NCBI RefSeq assembly: GCF_009908295.1
Contig: NZ_JAAALO010000003.1
Location: 372,001 to 436,000 of the forward strand
Length of the DNA: 64,000 nucleotides
Source: Micromonospora rubida
GTDB lineage: Bacteria; Actinomycetota; Actinomycetes; Mycobacteriales; Micromonosporaceae
Reading direction: 5' to 3'
Part shown: positions 8,479-18,429 of the stretch, in pieces
Position numbering within the stretch: the first letter of the stretch is position 1
Layout of the letters: every line of letters starts with the position of its first letter
Made by a program: the position numbers and the translations under genes
The notes under the pieces: generated by a model
The model's database searches: none
Told to the model about the DNA's origin: nothing
What the model saw: only the letters and a program-made list of their open reading frames with translations

Positions 8479-9147
8479 GTGACCGGCCCCGGGCCGCGCA
8501 CCGAGGCCGAGGCGCTCGCCGTACAGGACCGGTTGCGACCCCTCGCCGACCTGGTCGGGCCGGGTCCCGCCGCGCCCGCGACGGTGGCCGGCCTGGACGT
8601 CGCGTACGCCGAGAGCGGCGACCGGCTCGCGGCGGCCGTCACCGTGCTGGACGCCGGGACGTTGGCCGTGGTGGACCGGGCGGTCGGCGTGGGGCGGCCC
8701 GCGTTCCCCTACATCCCGGGGCTGTTCGCCTTCCGGGAGCTGCCCGCGCTGCTGGACGCGCTGGAGAAGCTGACCGTCCGCCCCGAGCTGCTGGTCTGCG
8801 ACGGGCACGGGCTGGCCCACCCGCGCCGGTTCGGGCTCGCCTGCCACCTGGGCGTGGCCACCGGGCTGCCCGCGATCGGGGTGGGCAAGACGCCGCTGGT
8901 CGGCGAGTGGGAGCCGCCGGCCGTCCGGCGCGGCGCCTGGTCGCCGCTGCGCGACGGCGGGGAGGTGGTCGGCCGGGTGCTGCGTACCCGGGACGGGGTG
9001 AAGCCGGTCTTCGTCAGCGTCGGACACCGGATGAGCCTGGACAACGCCTGCGCCCGGGTGCTCGCGCTGACGCCGAGGTACCGGCTGCCGGAGACCACCC
9101 GCACCGCCGACCAGCTCTGCCGCGAGGCGCTGGCCGCCGCCTCCTGA
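8479..9147 (+). CDS. nfi: Endonuclease V
   Basis: A 222-residue endonuclease V, which nicks DNA or RNA one base 3' of deaminated adenine (inosine). Family signatures are present: GLDVAY (catalytic Asp), FPYIPGLFAFRELP (the wedge/hairpin region), VCDGHGLAHPRRFGLACHLGV (second catalytic Asp) and GVGKTPLVG. The GTG at 8479 gives the usual family length. An in-frame ATG at 8380 would add 33 residues, but its codons are rich in third-position A and do not look coding. The GGGGAG before the GTG is close (2 nt), so the start is not certain. Confidence 0.9.
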   Translation: MTGPGPRTEAEALAVQDRLRPLADLVGPGPAAPATVAGLDVAYAESGDRLAAAVTVLDAGTLAVVDRAVGVGRPAFPYIPGLFAFRELPALLDALEKLTVRPELLVCDGHGLAHPRRFGLACHLGVATGLPAIGVGKTPLVGEWEPPAVRRGAWSPLRDGGEVVGRVLRTRDGVKPVFVSVGHRMSLDNACARVLALTPRYRLPETTRTADQLCREALAAAS

Positions 9148-9304
9148 CGGACCCGCCGCCCGCCCCCGTGGTGCCCGCCCCTGCGGCGGCGGGGGTGGGG
9201 CGGTTTCCGTAACGCGGAGCACATGCGGGGCGCTCGACGAACCATCAGGTCTCGCACCCGGTAGTAACCTGACCAGCGGTCCCCACCCGGGGAGGAACGG
9301 CGAG

Positions 9305-10429
9305 GTGAGCATGGCGGTACGTCGGCAGGCGACGCGGTTCACGGCAGTCTGCGTGATGCTGGGCGGCCTCGTGGCCGTCGCGGCGGCGCCGGCCCTGGCC
9401 GACGGCGACTCGGTGCGGGTGCGCTCGACCAACAGCTTCCGGCCGGGTGGCTCGCCGGGGGCGGTCAACGTCGAGGTGCGCAAGCGCACCGAGGGCTGCG
9501 TGCTCGTCCGCACCGGGCTGGGGCTGCGGCTCGACGGCCTCGCCGCGGACCAGGTCACCGTCCAGGTGGCCATGGCCGGCCGGTGGTGGCCGGTGTCGGT
9601 CTCCGGCGGCGGGGGCGGGGTCACCGCGAGCCAGGTCACGCCGACGAATCCCACGCTGTGCAAGGGCAAGAGCGTCACGGTGCGTTACCGGGTGACGTTC
9701 CGGGCGGGCACGTCGGGCGGCCGGCTGGAGCTGGCCGGTACGGCGACCAACGCCCTCGGCCGTGCCCTCGGCCGGGACGCCACGGCGGCCCGGGTGGCCG
9801 GGGAGAAGAAGCCGGGCCCGTCACCCACCCCCACGCGTACGCCGTCGCCACGCCCGACCGTCGCGCCGACCGAGGCGGTGGACGTCGACGGCCCGACCCT
9901 GGCCGCGGCCGTCGCCCGGGCCGGCTCGGCCACCCCGGTCGCCGTCGAGGAGGACTCCGGCGGTCTGTCGGTGTTCATGCTCGTCGGCATCGGCCTGGTC
10001 GTGGTGGGCATCGGCCTGATCGTGCTGCTGGTGCGCCGGTCCCGGGCCGACAAGGAGCCGGCCGACGACCGGGGTGCGTACCCGCCGGTGCCGGTGCCGC
10101 GTAACCCGGGCGGTACCACGTACCGCTCCGGAGGCGGGGCGGCGACCCCGCCCGCGCCGCCCGCCAGCGGGGTGTACGGCCGACCGGCCGTGCCCTCGTC
10201 CGGCGGGGTGTACGGCGCCCGCCCCGGCCCGCCGGCCAGCGGCGGCGGGGTCTACGGCGGTGGTACGGCGTACCCGGCCGGTGGCGCCCCGCCCCGGCAG
10301 CCCGGCCAGCCCGAGGCGCAGGGACCGGGTGGCACGCCCGGACCGGGTGGGACCCCGGGGCGGGGTGAGCCGCCCGCGCCGGCCGGCGGGGGCGACGCGA
10401 CGACGATCATGCCCCGGCTCCCCGGCTGA
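9305..10429 (+). CDS. Secreted/cell-surface single-pass membrane protein with repeat tail
   Basis: This 374-residue protein has a signal peptide (about 1-29, ending near APALADG), an extracellular beta-rich domain with two cysteines, a Pro/Ser/Thr linker, one membrane helix (about 223-243, followed by VRRSR), and a cytoplasmic Gly/Pro-rich tail. The tail repeats units such as SGGVYGARPG and SGGGVYGGG, and the protein ends with TTIMPRLPG. The function is unknown; the layout suggests a wall-spanning or sensory anchor protein. The GTG at 9305 follows GGGGAGGA; an ATG 6 bp later is the alternative. A -10-like element (TAACCT) lies about 35 bp upstream. Confidence 0.8.
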   Translation: MSMAVRRQATRFTAVCVMLGGLVAVAAAPALADGDSVRVRSTNSFRPGGSPGAVNVEVRKRTEGCVLVRTGLGLRLDGLAADQVTVQVAMAGRWWPVSVSGGGGGVTASQVTPTNPTLCKGKSVTVRYRVTFRAGTSGGRLELAGTATNALGRALGRDATAARVAGEKKPGPSPTPTRTPSPRPTVAPTEAVDVDGPTLAAAVARAGSATPVAVEEDSGGLSVFMLVGIGLVVVGIGLIVLLVRRSRADKEPADDRGAYPPVPVPRNPGGTTYRSGGGAATPPAPPASGVYGRPAVPSSGGVYGARPGPPASGGGVYGGGTAYPAGGAPPRQPGQPEAQGPGGTPGPGGTPGRGEPPAPAGGGDATTIMPRLPG

Positions 10430-10498
10430 GGCGGGGGAGGCAGGGGCGCTCCGATACGCTCAGGTGCGTTGAGGACCTGCGGCCAAGGAGCGGAACCT

Positions 10499-11884
10499 GT
10501 GTCTGATCTGTCCCGGATCGTGAAGGCGTACGACGTCCGGGGCACGGTGCCGGACGAGTGGGACGAGCGGGCGGCCGAGGCGCTCGGCGTCGCCTTCGGT
10601 CAGGTGCTCGCCGCCGCCGACGAGCCCGGCGACGCGGTGGTGATCGCGCACGACATGCGGGCCAGCGGCCCGGCCCTGGCCGAGGCGTTCGCCGCCGGCG
10701 TCCGGGCGCAGGGGCGGTCGGTGATCGAGCTGGGGCTCGCGTCCACCGACATGCTCTACTACGCCTCCGGCATCCTCGGCCTGCCCGGTGCCATGTTCAC
10801 GGCCAGTCACAACCCGGCCAAGTACAACGGCATCAAGTTGTGCCGCTCGGCCGCCCGCCCGATCGGGCAGGACAGCGGCCTGACCGACATCCGGGACCGG
10901 GCGCAGGCGCTGCTCGACTCCGGCGCCGCGCCCCCGGCCGGGGCGCCGACCCGGCCGACCGAGCGGCGCGATCTGCGCCCGGAGTACGCCGCCCACCTGC
11001 GCGGGCTGGTCGACCTCTCCGGCATCCGGCCGCTGAAGGTCGTGGTCGACGCCGGCAACGGGATGGGCGGCTGGACGGTGCCCAGCGTGCTCGGCGATGC
11101 CGTGCTGCCGGCGCTGCCGCTGGAGATCGTGCCGCTCTACTTCGAGCTGGACGGCACGTTCCCCAACCACGAGGCCAACCCGCTGGACCCGGCGAACCTG
11201 GTCGACCTCCAGCGGGCCGTCCGCGAGCACGGCGCCGACCTGGGGCTGGCCTTCGACGGCGACGCCGACCGCTGCTTCGTCGTCGACGAGCGCGGCGAGC
11301 CGGTCTCCCCGTCGGCGATCACCGCCCTGGTGGCGGCCCGCGAGCTGGCCCGGCATCCCGGTTCCACCGTGATCCACAACCCGATCACCTCCCGGGCGGT
11401 GCCGGAGATCATCGCCGAGCACGGCGGCAAGCCGGTGGTGGCCCGGGTCGGGCACTCCTTCATCAAGGCCGAGATGGCCCGCACCAACGCCGTCTTCGGT
11501 GGGGAGCACTCCGCCCACTACTACTTCCGGGACTTCTGGTTCGCCGACACCGGCATGCTGGCCGCGATGCACGCCCTCGCCGCGCTCGGCGGGCAGGACC
11601 TGCCGCTCTCCGAGCTGGCCCGGGAGTACGAGCGGTACGTCGCGTCCGGTGAGATCAACTCGACGGTGGCCGACCAGGCGGCGAGGGTGGCCGAGGTGCG
11701 CGCCGCGTACCCGGAGGCGACCGCCGACGAGCTGGACGGGCTCACCCTGAGCTTCGCCGACGGCGCCTGGTTCAACCTGCGTGCCAGCAACACCGAGCCG
11801 CTGTTGCGGCTGAACGTCGAGGCGCCGACCGAGGAGCGGATGATCTCGCTCCGCGACGAGGTGCTCGACCGGGTTCGCCGATAA
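10499..11884 (+). CDS. manB: Phosphomannomutase/phosphoglucomutase
   Basis: A 461-residue alpha-D-phosphohexomutase interconverting mannose-6-phosphate and mannose-1-phosphate (possibly also the glucose phosphates), which supplies GDP-mannose. The catalytic phosphoserine loop TASHNP (Ser103), the Mg2+ loop DGDADR (253-258), the sugar-binding GGEHS loop and the phosphate-binding SNTEPLLRLN are all intact. GTG 10499 is preceded by AAGGAG with 8 bp spacing. It is the first gene of a mannose-phosphate cluster that ends with manA at 15538, the same set as around mycobacterial Rv3255c-Rv3257c. Confidence 0.95.
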   Translation: MSDLSRIVKAYDVRGTVPDEWDERAAEALGVAFGQVLAAADEPGDAVVIAHDMRASGPALAEAFAAGVRAQGRSVIELGLASTDMLYYASGILGLPGAMFTASHNPAKYNGIKLCRSAARPIGQDSGLTDIRDRAQALLDSGAAPPAGAPTRPTERRDLRPEYAAHLRGLVDLSGIRPLKVVVDAGNGMGGWTVPSVLGDAVLPALPLEIVPLYFELDGTFPNHEANPLDPANLVDLQRAVREHGADLGLAFDGDADRCFVVDERGEPVSPSAITALVAARELARHPGSTVIHNPITSRAVPEIIAEHGGKPVVARVGHSFIKAEMARTNAVFGGEHSAHYYFRDFWFADTGMLAAMHALAALGGQDLPLSELAREYERYVASGEINSTVADQAARVAEVRAAYPEATADELDGLTLSFADGAWFNLRASNTEPLLRLNVEAPTEERMISLRDEVLDRVRR

Positions 11885-11945
11885 GATCGCCTGCGCCGGT
11901 CGGCACCGTCGACCGCCGTCCCCGCACCGTGGAAGGAGCCGCACC

Positions 11946-12131
11946 ATGGCCCTGGACCCGCAGTTGCTCGAGATCCTCGCCTGTCCGGACACACACCACG
12001 CCCCGCTGGACTACGACGCCGGGGCGCAGACGCTGACCTGCACCGAGTGCGGTCGGATCTTCGAGGTGCGCGACGACGTGCCGGTGTTGCTCCTCGACGA
12101 GGCGCGCGGCGGACCCGCGCAGCAGCCGTGA
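11946..12131 (+). CDS. Trm112-family small zinc-ribbon-like protein
   Basis: A 61-residue member of the Trm112/YcaR family (UPF0434), small proteins that in other lineages activate methyltransferases. The opening LLEILACPDT and the CTEC pair (Cys32, Cys35) with IFEVRDDVPVLL are typical. Cys13 is present, but the usual fourth cysteine of the CPxC pair is replaced (CPDT), so metal binding may be weakened. It has a good AAGGAG site. The stop overlaps the next start by one base (TGATG), which indicates coupling to the SIS-domain gene. Confidence 0.9.
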   Translation: MALDPQLLEILACPDTHHAPLDYDAGAQTLTCTECGRIFEVRDDVPVLLLDEARGGPAQQP

Positions 12132-13324
12132 TGGAGGGAACGGCCGGAGTCAGCGGTCGCCGGAACGCCGACGAGGCCCTGCTGGACGACCCGGCCGCCC
12201 TCGCGGAGCACGACCCGGGCGGCATGCTCCGGTTCACCGCCTCCGCCGGGGCGCAGGTCCGGGAGTCCGCCGCCCTGACCGCCGAGACGAACCTCACCGC
12301 GCTCGCCGACGACGGCCGTCCCCGGGCGGTCGTCATCGCCGGCATCGGCACGGCCGGGCGCACCGGGGACGTGCTGGCCACGGTCGCCGGGCCGCGCTGC
12401 CCGGTCCCGGTCATCCCGCACCGCAGCGCCGGCGTGCCCGGTTGGGTGGGCGCCGCCGACGTGGTGATCGCGGTCAGCGCCTCCGGCCGCAGCCCCGAGG
12501 CGCTCGGCGCCGCCGAGGCCGCGCACCGCCGGGGCGCCCGGCTGGTCGCCGTCGGCGCCCCCGACTCGCAGTTGCAGGCGGTGGCCGAGCGGGCCCGCGC
12601 CCCGTTCATCCCGGTGCCCCGCCGCGCCCCGGCCCGGGCCAGCCTGTGGGCGCTCACCGTGCCGGTTCTGCTCGCCGCCCGTACGCTCGGGCTCGTGAAG
12701 GTCAACGAGGCGGATCTTGCCGAGACGGCGGCGCGGCTCGACGCGGACGCCGACCGGTGCCGTTCGACGGCCGAGTCGTTCGTCAACCCCGCGAAGTCGC
12801 TGGCCCTCGGGCTGGCCGGCTCCATCCCCATCGTCTGGGGCTCGTCGCCGTTGGCCACCGTGGCGGCCCGCCGGTTCGGCGACACCCTGTCGGCCAACGC
12901 CCGCTACCCCGTGGTCAGCGGGGCGCTCGGCGAGGCCGGCCGGGGGCGGGTCGGCCTGCTCGACGGCGTGTTCGGTGGCCTTGCCGAGGGAATGCGGGAC
13001 ATCTTCGCCGACCAGGAGGAGACCGAGGCGGAGGGCACCCGGCTGCGGCTGGTGCTGCTGCGCGACGGCGGCCTCAACGCCGAGGACGACGCCGACGAGC
13101 CGTTGGCGGTCGAGGAGCGTCGGGCCGACGCCGTGCAGACCCTCGCCGAGCGGCGCGGGGTGCGCTGCGACGTGGTGACCGCCGAGGGCGGCTCCGCGTT
13201 GGAGCGGCTCGCCTCGCTGGTGGCGGTGCCGGACTTCGCCGCCGTCTACCTGGCCCTGGCACACGGACTGGACCCGATGGCGGTTCCGGCCATCACAGAA
13301 ATGAAGGAGCTGGCAAACCAGTGA
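12131..13324 (+). CDS. SIS-domain phosphosugar isomerase-like protein (bifunctional PGI/PMI family)
   Basis: A 397-residue SIS-fold protein related to archaeal-type bifunctional phosphoglucose/phosphomannose isomerases and to mycobacterial Rv3256c, the corresponding gene in the manA-manB cluster. Sugar-binding signatures include AVSASGRSPEAL and a second SIS half around PIVWGSSPL. The first 50 residues are acidic and not conserved in character. Position between manB and manA suggests a role in fructose/glucose/mannose-6-phosphate interconversion. However, manA encodes a separate isomerase, so the exact activity is open. Confidence 0.85.
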   Translation: MEGTAGVSGRRNADEALLDDPAALAEHDPGGMLRFTASAGAQVRESAALTAETNLTALADDGRPRAVVIAGIGTAGRTGDVLATVAGPRCPVPVIPHRSAGVPGWVGAADVVIAVSASGRSPEALGAAEAAHRRGARLVAVGAPDSQLQAVAERARAPFIPVPRRAPARASLWALTVPVLLAARTLGLVKVNEADLAETAARLDADADRCRSTAESFVNPAKSLALGLAGSIPIVWGSSPLATVAARRFGDTLSANARYPVVSGALGEAGRGRVGLLDGVFGGLAEGMRDIFADQEETEAEGTRLRLVLLRDGGLNAEDDADEPLAVEERRADAVQTLAERRGVRCDVVTAEGGSALERLASLVAVPDFAAVYLALAHGLDPMAVPAITEMKELANQ

Positions 13325-13352
13325 GCACGTGCGGCATCGAACGGGGACCGGC

Positions 13353-14372
13353 ATGAGCGCCAACGGCGGCACCAAGGCGATCGTCGCGGCGCTGTTCGCG
13401 AACGTGGGCATCGCGATCACGAAGTTCGTCGCGTTCCTGTTGACCGGCTCCTCGTCGATGCTGGCCGAGTCGATCCACTCGGTGGCCGACTCCGGCAACC
13501 AGGGCCTGCTGCTGCTCGGCGGTCGGCGGGCCAAGCGCGCAGCCACCCCCGAGCACCCCTTCGGGTACGGCCGGGAGCGCTACATCTACGCGTTCATCGT
13601 GTCGATCGTGTTGTTCAGCCTCGGCGGCCTGTTCGCGCTGTACGAGGCGTGGCACAAGGCGGCCGACCCGCACGGGATCACGGAATGGCAATGGGTGCCG
13701 GTCGTCGTGCTGGTCGCGGCCATCGTGATGGAGAGCTTCTCCTTCCGCACGGCGATCAAGGAGTCCAACCACACCCGGGGCAACCAGTCCTGGGTGAACT
13801 TCATCCGCCGGTCCAAGGCCCCGGAGTTGCCGGTGGTGCTGCTGGAGGACTTCGGCGCGCTGATCGGTCTGGTCTTCGCGCTGGTCGGCGTGGGGATGAC
13901 CCTGATCACCGGCAACGGCATGTGGGACGCGGCCGGCACCGCCATGATCGGCGTCCTGCTGGTGATCATCGCGATCGTCCTGGCGATCGAGACGAAGAGC
14001 CTGCTGCTCGGCGAGGGCGCCGAGGCGAAGGACGTGGCCGCGATCGAGCGGGCCGTCACCGCCGGCCCGGAGGTCGAGCGGATCATCCACATGAAGACGC
14101 TCTACCTGGGCCCGGAGGAGCTGATGGTGGCCGCGAAGATCGCGGTCCCGGCGTGCGAGAGCGCCGAGGATGTGGCTCGGGGGATCAATGCCGTCGAGGC
14201 CCGGATCCGCGCGGCGGTCCCGCTCGCCCGGGTGATCTACCTGGAGCCGGACATCTGGTCCGTCGCGGCGAAGCGGGCCGGCACCGGCGCCGCGGCCCCC
14301 ACGGCCGTCCCGGACACCCCGGGGGGCGGCACGCCGGGGGCGGCTGTGCGCGAGACCCACGCCGGGAGCTGA
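13353..14372 (+). CDS. Cation diffusion facilitator family transporter
   Basis: A 339-residue CDF-type metal/proton antiporter (COG0053-like). About five to six membrane helices are visible. The conserved helix II site reads MLAESIHSVADSGNQ, followed by the loop HPFGYGRERY. A soluble C-terminal domain carries VERIIHMKTLYLGPEELMV and LARVIYLEPD. The family exports Zn2+, Fe2+ or Mn2+ from the cytoplasm. ATG 13353 has GGGGA about 8 bp upstream; GTG 13329 is an alternative. It sits between the SIS gene and manA, and Mn or Zn homeostasis for the metal-dependent ManA is an attractive but unproven link. Confidence 0.9.
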   Translation: MSANGGTKAIVAALFANVGIAITKFVAFLLTGSSSMLAESIHSVADSGNQGLLLLGGRRAKRAATPEHPFGYGRERYIYAFIVSIVLFSLGGLFALYEAWHKAADPHGITEWQWVPVVVLVAAIVMESFSFRTAIKESNHTRGNQSWVNFIRRSKAPELPVVLLEDFGALIGLVFALVGVGMTLITGNGMWDAAGTAMIGVLLVIIAIVLAIETKSLLLGEGAEAKDVAAIERAVTAGPEVERIIHMKTLYLGPEELMVAAKIAVPACESAEDVARGINAVEARIRAAVPLARVIYLEPDIWSVAAKRAGTGAAAPTAVPDTPGGGTPGAAVRETHAGS

Positions 14373-14374
14373 GC

Positions 14375-15538
14375 ATGGAACCGCTGCACGGGCCGATCCG
14401 GGACTACGCCTGGGGCTCCCGCTCGGCGATCGCCGAGTTGCAGGGGCGCCCGGTGCCCAGCGCGGGGCCGGAGGCCGAGCTGTGGCTGGGCGCGCACCCG
14501 GCCGCGCCGGCCACGGTGCGGCGCGACGACGCGGCGGCGAGCCTGGTCGACCTGCTGGCCGCCGAGCCGGGGCGCTGGCTCGGCGACCGGGTGGTCGAGC
14601 GGTTCGGCCCCCGGCTGCCGTTCCTGCTCAAGGTGCTCGCCGCGGACGCCCCGCTGAGCCTCCAGGCCCACCCGGACCCGGAGCAGGCCCGTGTCGGGTA
14701 CGCGGCCGACGCGGCGCGTCCGGCGGGGGAGCGCAACTACGCCGACCCGCACCACAAGCCGGAGTTGCTGGTCGCGCTCTCGCCGTTCGAGGCGCTCTGC
14801 GGGTTCCGCGATCCGGCGGAGTCGGCCGAGGCGCTGGCCGCGTTCGGCGTACCGGCGCTGGAGCCGGTGGTGGCGGCGCTGCGCAGCGGCCCGGCGGGGC
14901 TGCGGGAGGCCGTACGGCTGCTGCTGAGCTGGCCGGCGGCGGAGCGGGCCGGGCTGGTGGCGGCAGCGCTGGCGGCGCAGGCCGCCGGGCCGGGCGCGGA
15001 GTTGGCCCGAGCGCTGGCCGCCCACCACCCGGGCGACCCCGGGGTGCTGGTGGCGCTGCTGCTCAACCATCTCCGGCTCGCGCCCGGGGAGGCGATCTGG
15101 ATGCCGGCCGGCAACCTGCACGCCTACCTGCGGGGCACGGGCGTGGAGATCATGGCGGCCAGCGACAACGTGCTGCGCGGCGGGCTGACCCCGAAGCGGG
15201 TGGACGTCGACGAGCTGCTGCGGGTGCTCCGCTTCGAGGTGCTCGACGACCCGGTGGTGGCCCCGGAACAGGTGTCCGCCGGGGTGGTCCGCTGGCCGGT
15301 GCCCGTCGACGACTTCGCGCTGCACCGGGTGCGGCTGGACGCCGGTGCGCCGCCGGTCCGGCTCGCGGTGCCGGGCCCCCGGGTGGTGCTCTGCCGGGCC
15401 GGGAGGCTCTCGGTCGACGACGGTCGGGGCGGTGTCGCCCTTGTGCCGGGGCAGTCCGCGATCGGCCCGGCCGACGCCGGCCCGCTCGTCCTCGACGGCG
15501 AGGGCGAGGCGTACGTGGCCACCCCCGGGCTCGACTGA
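14375..15538 (+). CDS. manA: Mannose-6-phosphate isomerase, type I
   Basis: A 387-residue zinc-dependent isomerase converting fructose-6-phosphate to mannose-6-phosphate, the entry to mannose-containing glycans and lipoglycans. Zinc-site segments are SLQAHPD (Gln/His), HHKPELLVAL (Glu) and the later ASDNVLRGGLTPKRVD block with the catalytic arginine region. The C-terminus is a cupin-like beta domain. The start lies 2 bp after the CDF stop, with GGGAG upstream, so it is co-translated with that gene. Confidence 0.95.
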   Translation: MEPLHGPIRDYAWGSRSAIAELQGRPVPSAGPEAELWLGAHPAAPATVRRDDAAASLVDLLAAEPGRWLGDRVVERFGPRLPFLLKVLAADAPLSLQAHPDPEQARVGYAADAARPAGERNYADPHHKPELLVALSPFEALCGFRDPAESAEALAAFGVPALEPVVAALRSGPAGLREAVRLLLSWPAAERAGLVAAALAAQAAGPGAELARALAAHHPGDPGVLVALLLNHLRLAPGEAIWMPAGNLHAYLRGTGVEIMAASDNVLRGGLTPKRVDVDELLRVLRFEVLDDPVVAPEQVSAGVVRWPVPVDDFALHRVRLDAGAPPVRLAVPGPRVVLCRAGRLSVDDGRGGVALVPGQSAIGPADAGPLVLDGEGEAYVATPGLD

Positions 15539-15605
15539 CCGTCGCCCCAGTTGGGGGAAGGTCGGCCCCACTCGGCCGACACATATCCGAAATTCCCGGA
15601 ATAGC

Positions 15606-15634
15606 TTGACGTTGCCCTGGCGCAGTGTGAATCT
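15606..15634 (+). promoter_or_regulatory. Probable ahcY promoter
   Basis: TTGACG (15606-15611) is spaced 17 bp from GAATCT (15629-15634). Transcription would start near 15641 and give a leader of about 178 nt. Confidence 0.5.
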
Positions 15635-15697
15635 ATGAGTACGCAGCGTTAACGCGACGAAGGTCCGGAAGCGTGCGGGGAACCAAACCGGGGGGAT

Positions 15698-15753
15698 GCG
15701 CGGGGCGGCCGGGCAGTGGGCGGAAAGTCCGTTCACGACCGACCGCCCCGCGC
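15698..15753 (+). promoter_or_regulatory. Structured ahcY leader hairpin
   Basis: The predicted ahcY leader contains a perfect 11-bp stem, 15698-15708 with 15743-15753, extendable by a G-U pair, closing a 34-nt loop. Just upstream lies GGGGAACC...GGGGGGATGC, which resembles the 5' half of ydaO/c-di-AMP riboswitches, but the conserved 3' half is not evident. It could be a regulatory RNA or only a stable leader structure. Confidence 0.35.
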
Positions 15754-15818
15754 GCTGTCCGCTCTCGCGCGTAAGGTAAAGGGTCGGGCAGCACTTCGTT
15801 CGTTCGACAGGAGCTTCT

Positions 15819-17318
<1,500 letters not shown>

Positions 17319-17329
17319 GCCGCACGACA

Positions 17330-17366
17330 GGGACCGGGTCGGCCGCGCCGCGGCGGGCCCGGTCCC
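17330..17366 (+). terminator. ahcY terminator hairpin
   Basis: GGGACCGGG (17330-17338) pairs with CCCGGTCCC (17358-17366) and can be extended inward by two more pairs, 12 bp after the ahcY stop. There is no strong T-run. Confidence 0.7.
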
Positions 17367-17452
17367 TTCGCGTGTCGGGCCGCCGCGTGGTCGAGTGACG
17401 TCGCCCCGACCGGCTTGACGAGTTCACGGAACGGGAGGAAGGTATGGCTGCC

Positions 17453-17463
17453 CTAAGTTAGCC
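17453..17463 (+). promoter_or_regulatory. Possible half iron box upstream of efeU
   Basis: CTAAGTTAGCC matches 9 of 11 bases of the left half of the DtxR/IdeR-type iron box (TTAGGTTAGSCTAACCTAA); the right half is poor. It lies 29 bp before the efeU start, inside a GGCTGC...GCAGCC inverted repeat. Iron repression would fit the operon, but the site is weak. Confidence 0.35.
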
Positions 17464-17491
17464 GAGCAGCCTTACGGATCACGGAGTTCCG

Positions 17492-18409
17492 ATGTTCGCC
17501 ACCTACCTGATCGGCCTGCGGGAGGGCCTGGAAGCGACCCTGGTGGTCAGCATCCTGGTCGCCTTCCTCGTGAAGTCGCAGCGCCGGGACCGGCTTCCCC
17601 AGGTGTGGGCGGGCGTCGGGCTCGCGGTGGCCCTCTCGGTGCTGTTCGGCTGGCTGATCGAGTACACCTCGACCTCGCTGCTGGCCCGCTCCGAGGACCG
17701 GGAGCTGTTCGAGGCGGTCACCTCGGTCGCGGCCGTCGTCTTCGTCACCTGGATGATCTTCTGGATGCGCCGGGCCGCCCGGACCATGGCCGGTGAGCTG
17801 CGCGGCAGGCTGAGCGAGGCGCTCGCCGTCGGCTCCGTCGCGGTGGCCGGGATGGCCTTCCTCGCGGTGATCCGGGAGGGCCTGGAGACCGCCCTCATCT
17901 TCTACTCCGCCGCCCAGGGCGCGGCCGGGGACAGCGGGCCGCTGCTGGCCCTGATCGGCGGCATCGTCAGCGCCGTGGCCATCGGCGTGGGCCTCTACTT
18001 CAGCGCCCTGAAGATCAACCTGTCCACGTTCTTCACCTGGACCGGCGCCCTGCTGATCCTGGTCGCCGCCGGCATCCTCAAGTACGGCGTGCACGACTTC
18101 CAGGAGGCCGGCGTGCTGCCCGGCCTGAACGACCTGGCCTTCGACATCACCGGAGTCCTCGACCCGGGCACCTGGTACGCCGCCCTGCTCGCCGGGATGT
18201 TCAACGTCACCCCCGCGCCGAGCGTGCTGGAGACGGTCGCCTGGGTCGCGTACGCCCTGCCGGTGCTGCTGATCTTCCTGCGCCGGCCAGCCGCCCCGGC
18301 CCGGCCCGCCCCGAACACCGCCGTCGAACCGTCCGGCCCGGCGGCCCCCGGCACCGAATCTTCCACCACCAGCGGAACCGGGCCGGCGACCGCGTCGCCG
18401 CGCGCCTGA
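17492..18409 (+). CDS. efeU: Ferrous/ferric iron permease EfeU (FTR1 family)
   Basis: A 305-residue, seven-helix membrane permease of the FTR1/OFeT family. Both iron-site motifs are present: LREGLEATL near the N-terminus and VIREGLETAL in the middle. The C-terminal tail is a Pro/Ala/Thr-rich extension without clear function. The start has CGGAG 5 bp upstream. It is the first gene of an efeU-efeO-efeB operon (gaps of 20 and 49 bp), the complete EfeUOB system in which EfeU moves iron through the membrane. Confidence 0.95.
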   Translation: MFATYLIGLREGLEATLVVSILVAFLVKSQRRDRLPQVWAGVGLAVALSVLFGWLIEYTSTSLLARSEDRELFEAVTSVAAVVFVTWMIFWMRRAARTMAGELRGRLSEALAVGSVAVAGMAFLAVIREGLETALIFYSAAQGAAGDSGPLLALIGGIVSAVAIGVGLYFSALKINLSTFFTWTGALLILVAAGILKYGVHDFQEAGVLPGLNDLAFDITGVLDPGTWYAALLAGMFNVTPAPSVLETVAWVAYALPVLLIFLRRPAAPARPAPNTAVEPSGPAAPGTESSTTSGTGPATASPRA

Positions 18410-18429
18410 CCTGACGAGGAGAACTCCTG

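Noticed and set aside
15641..15760. ydaO (c-di-AMP) riboswitch in the ahcY leader
   Set aside because: Only the GGGGAACC/GGGG part is similar; the conserved CCGACAGCTAACCTCG-like 3' half is not found, so I list only a structured leader.
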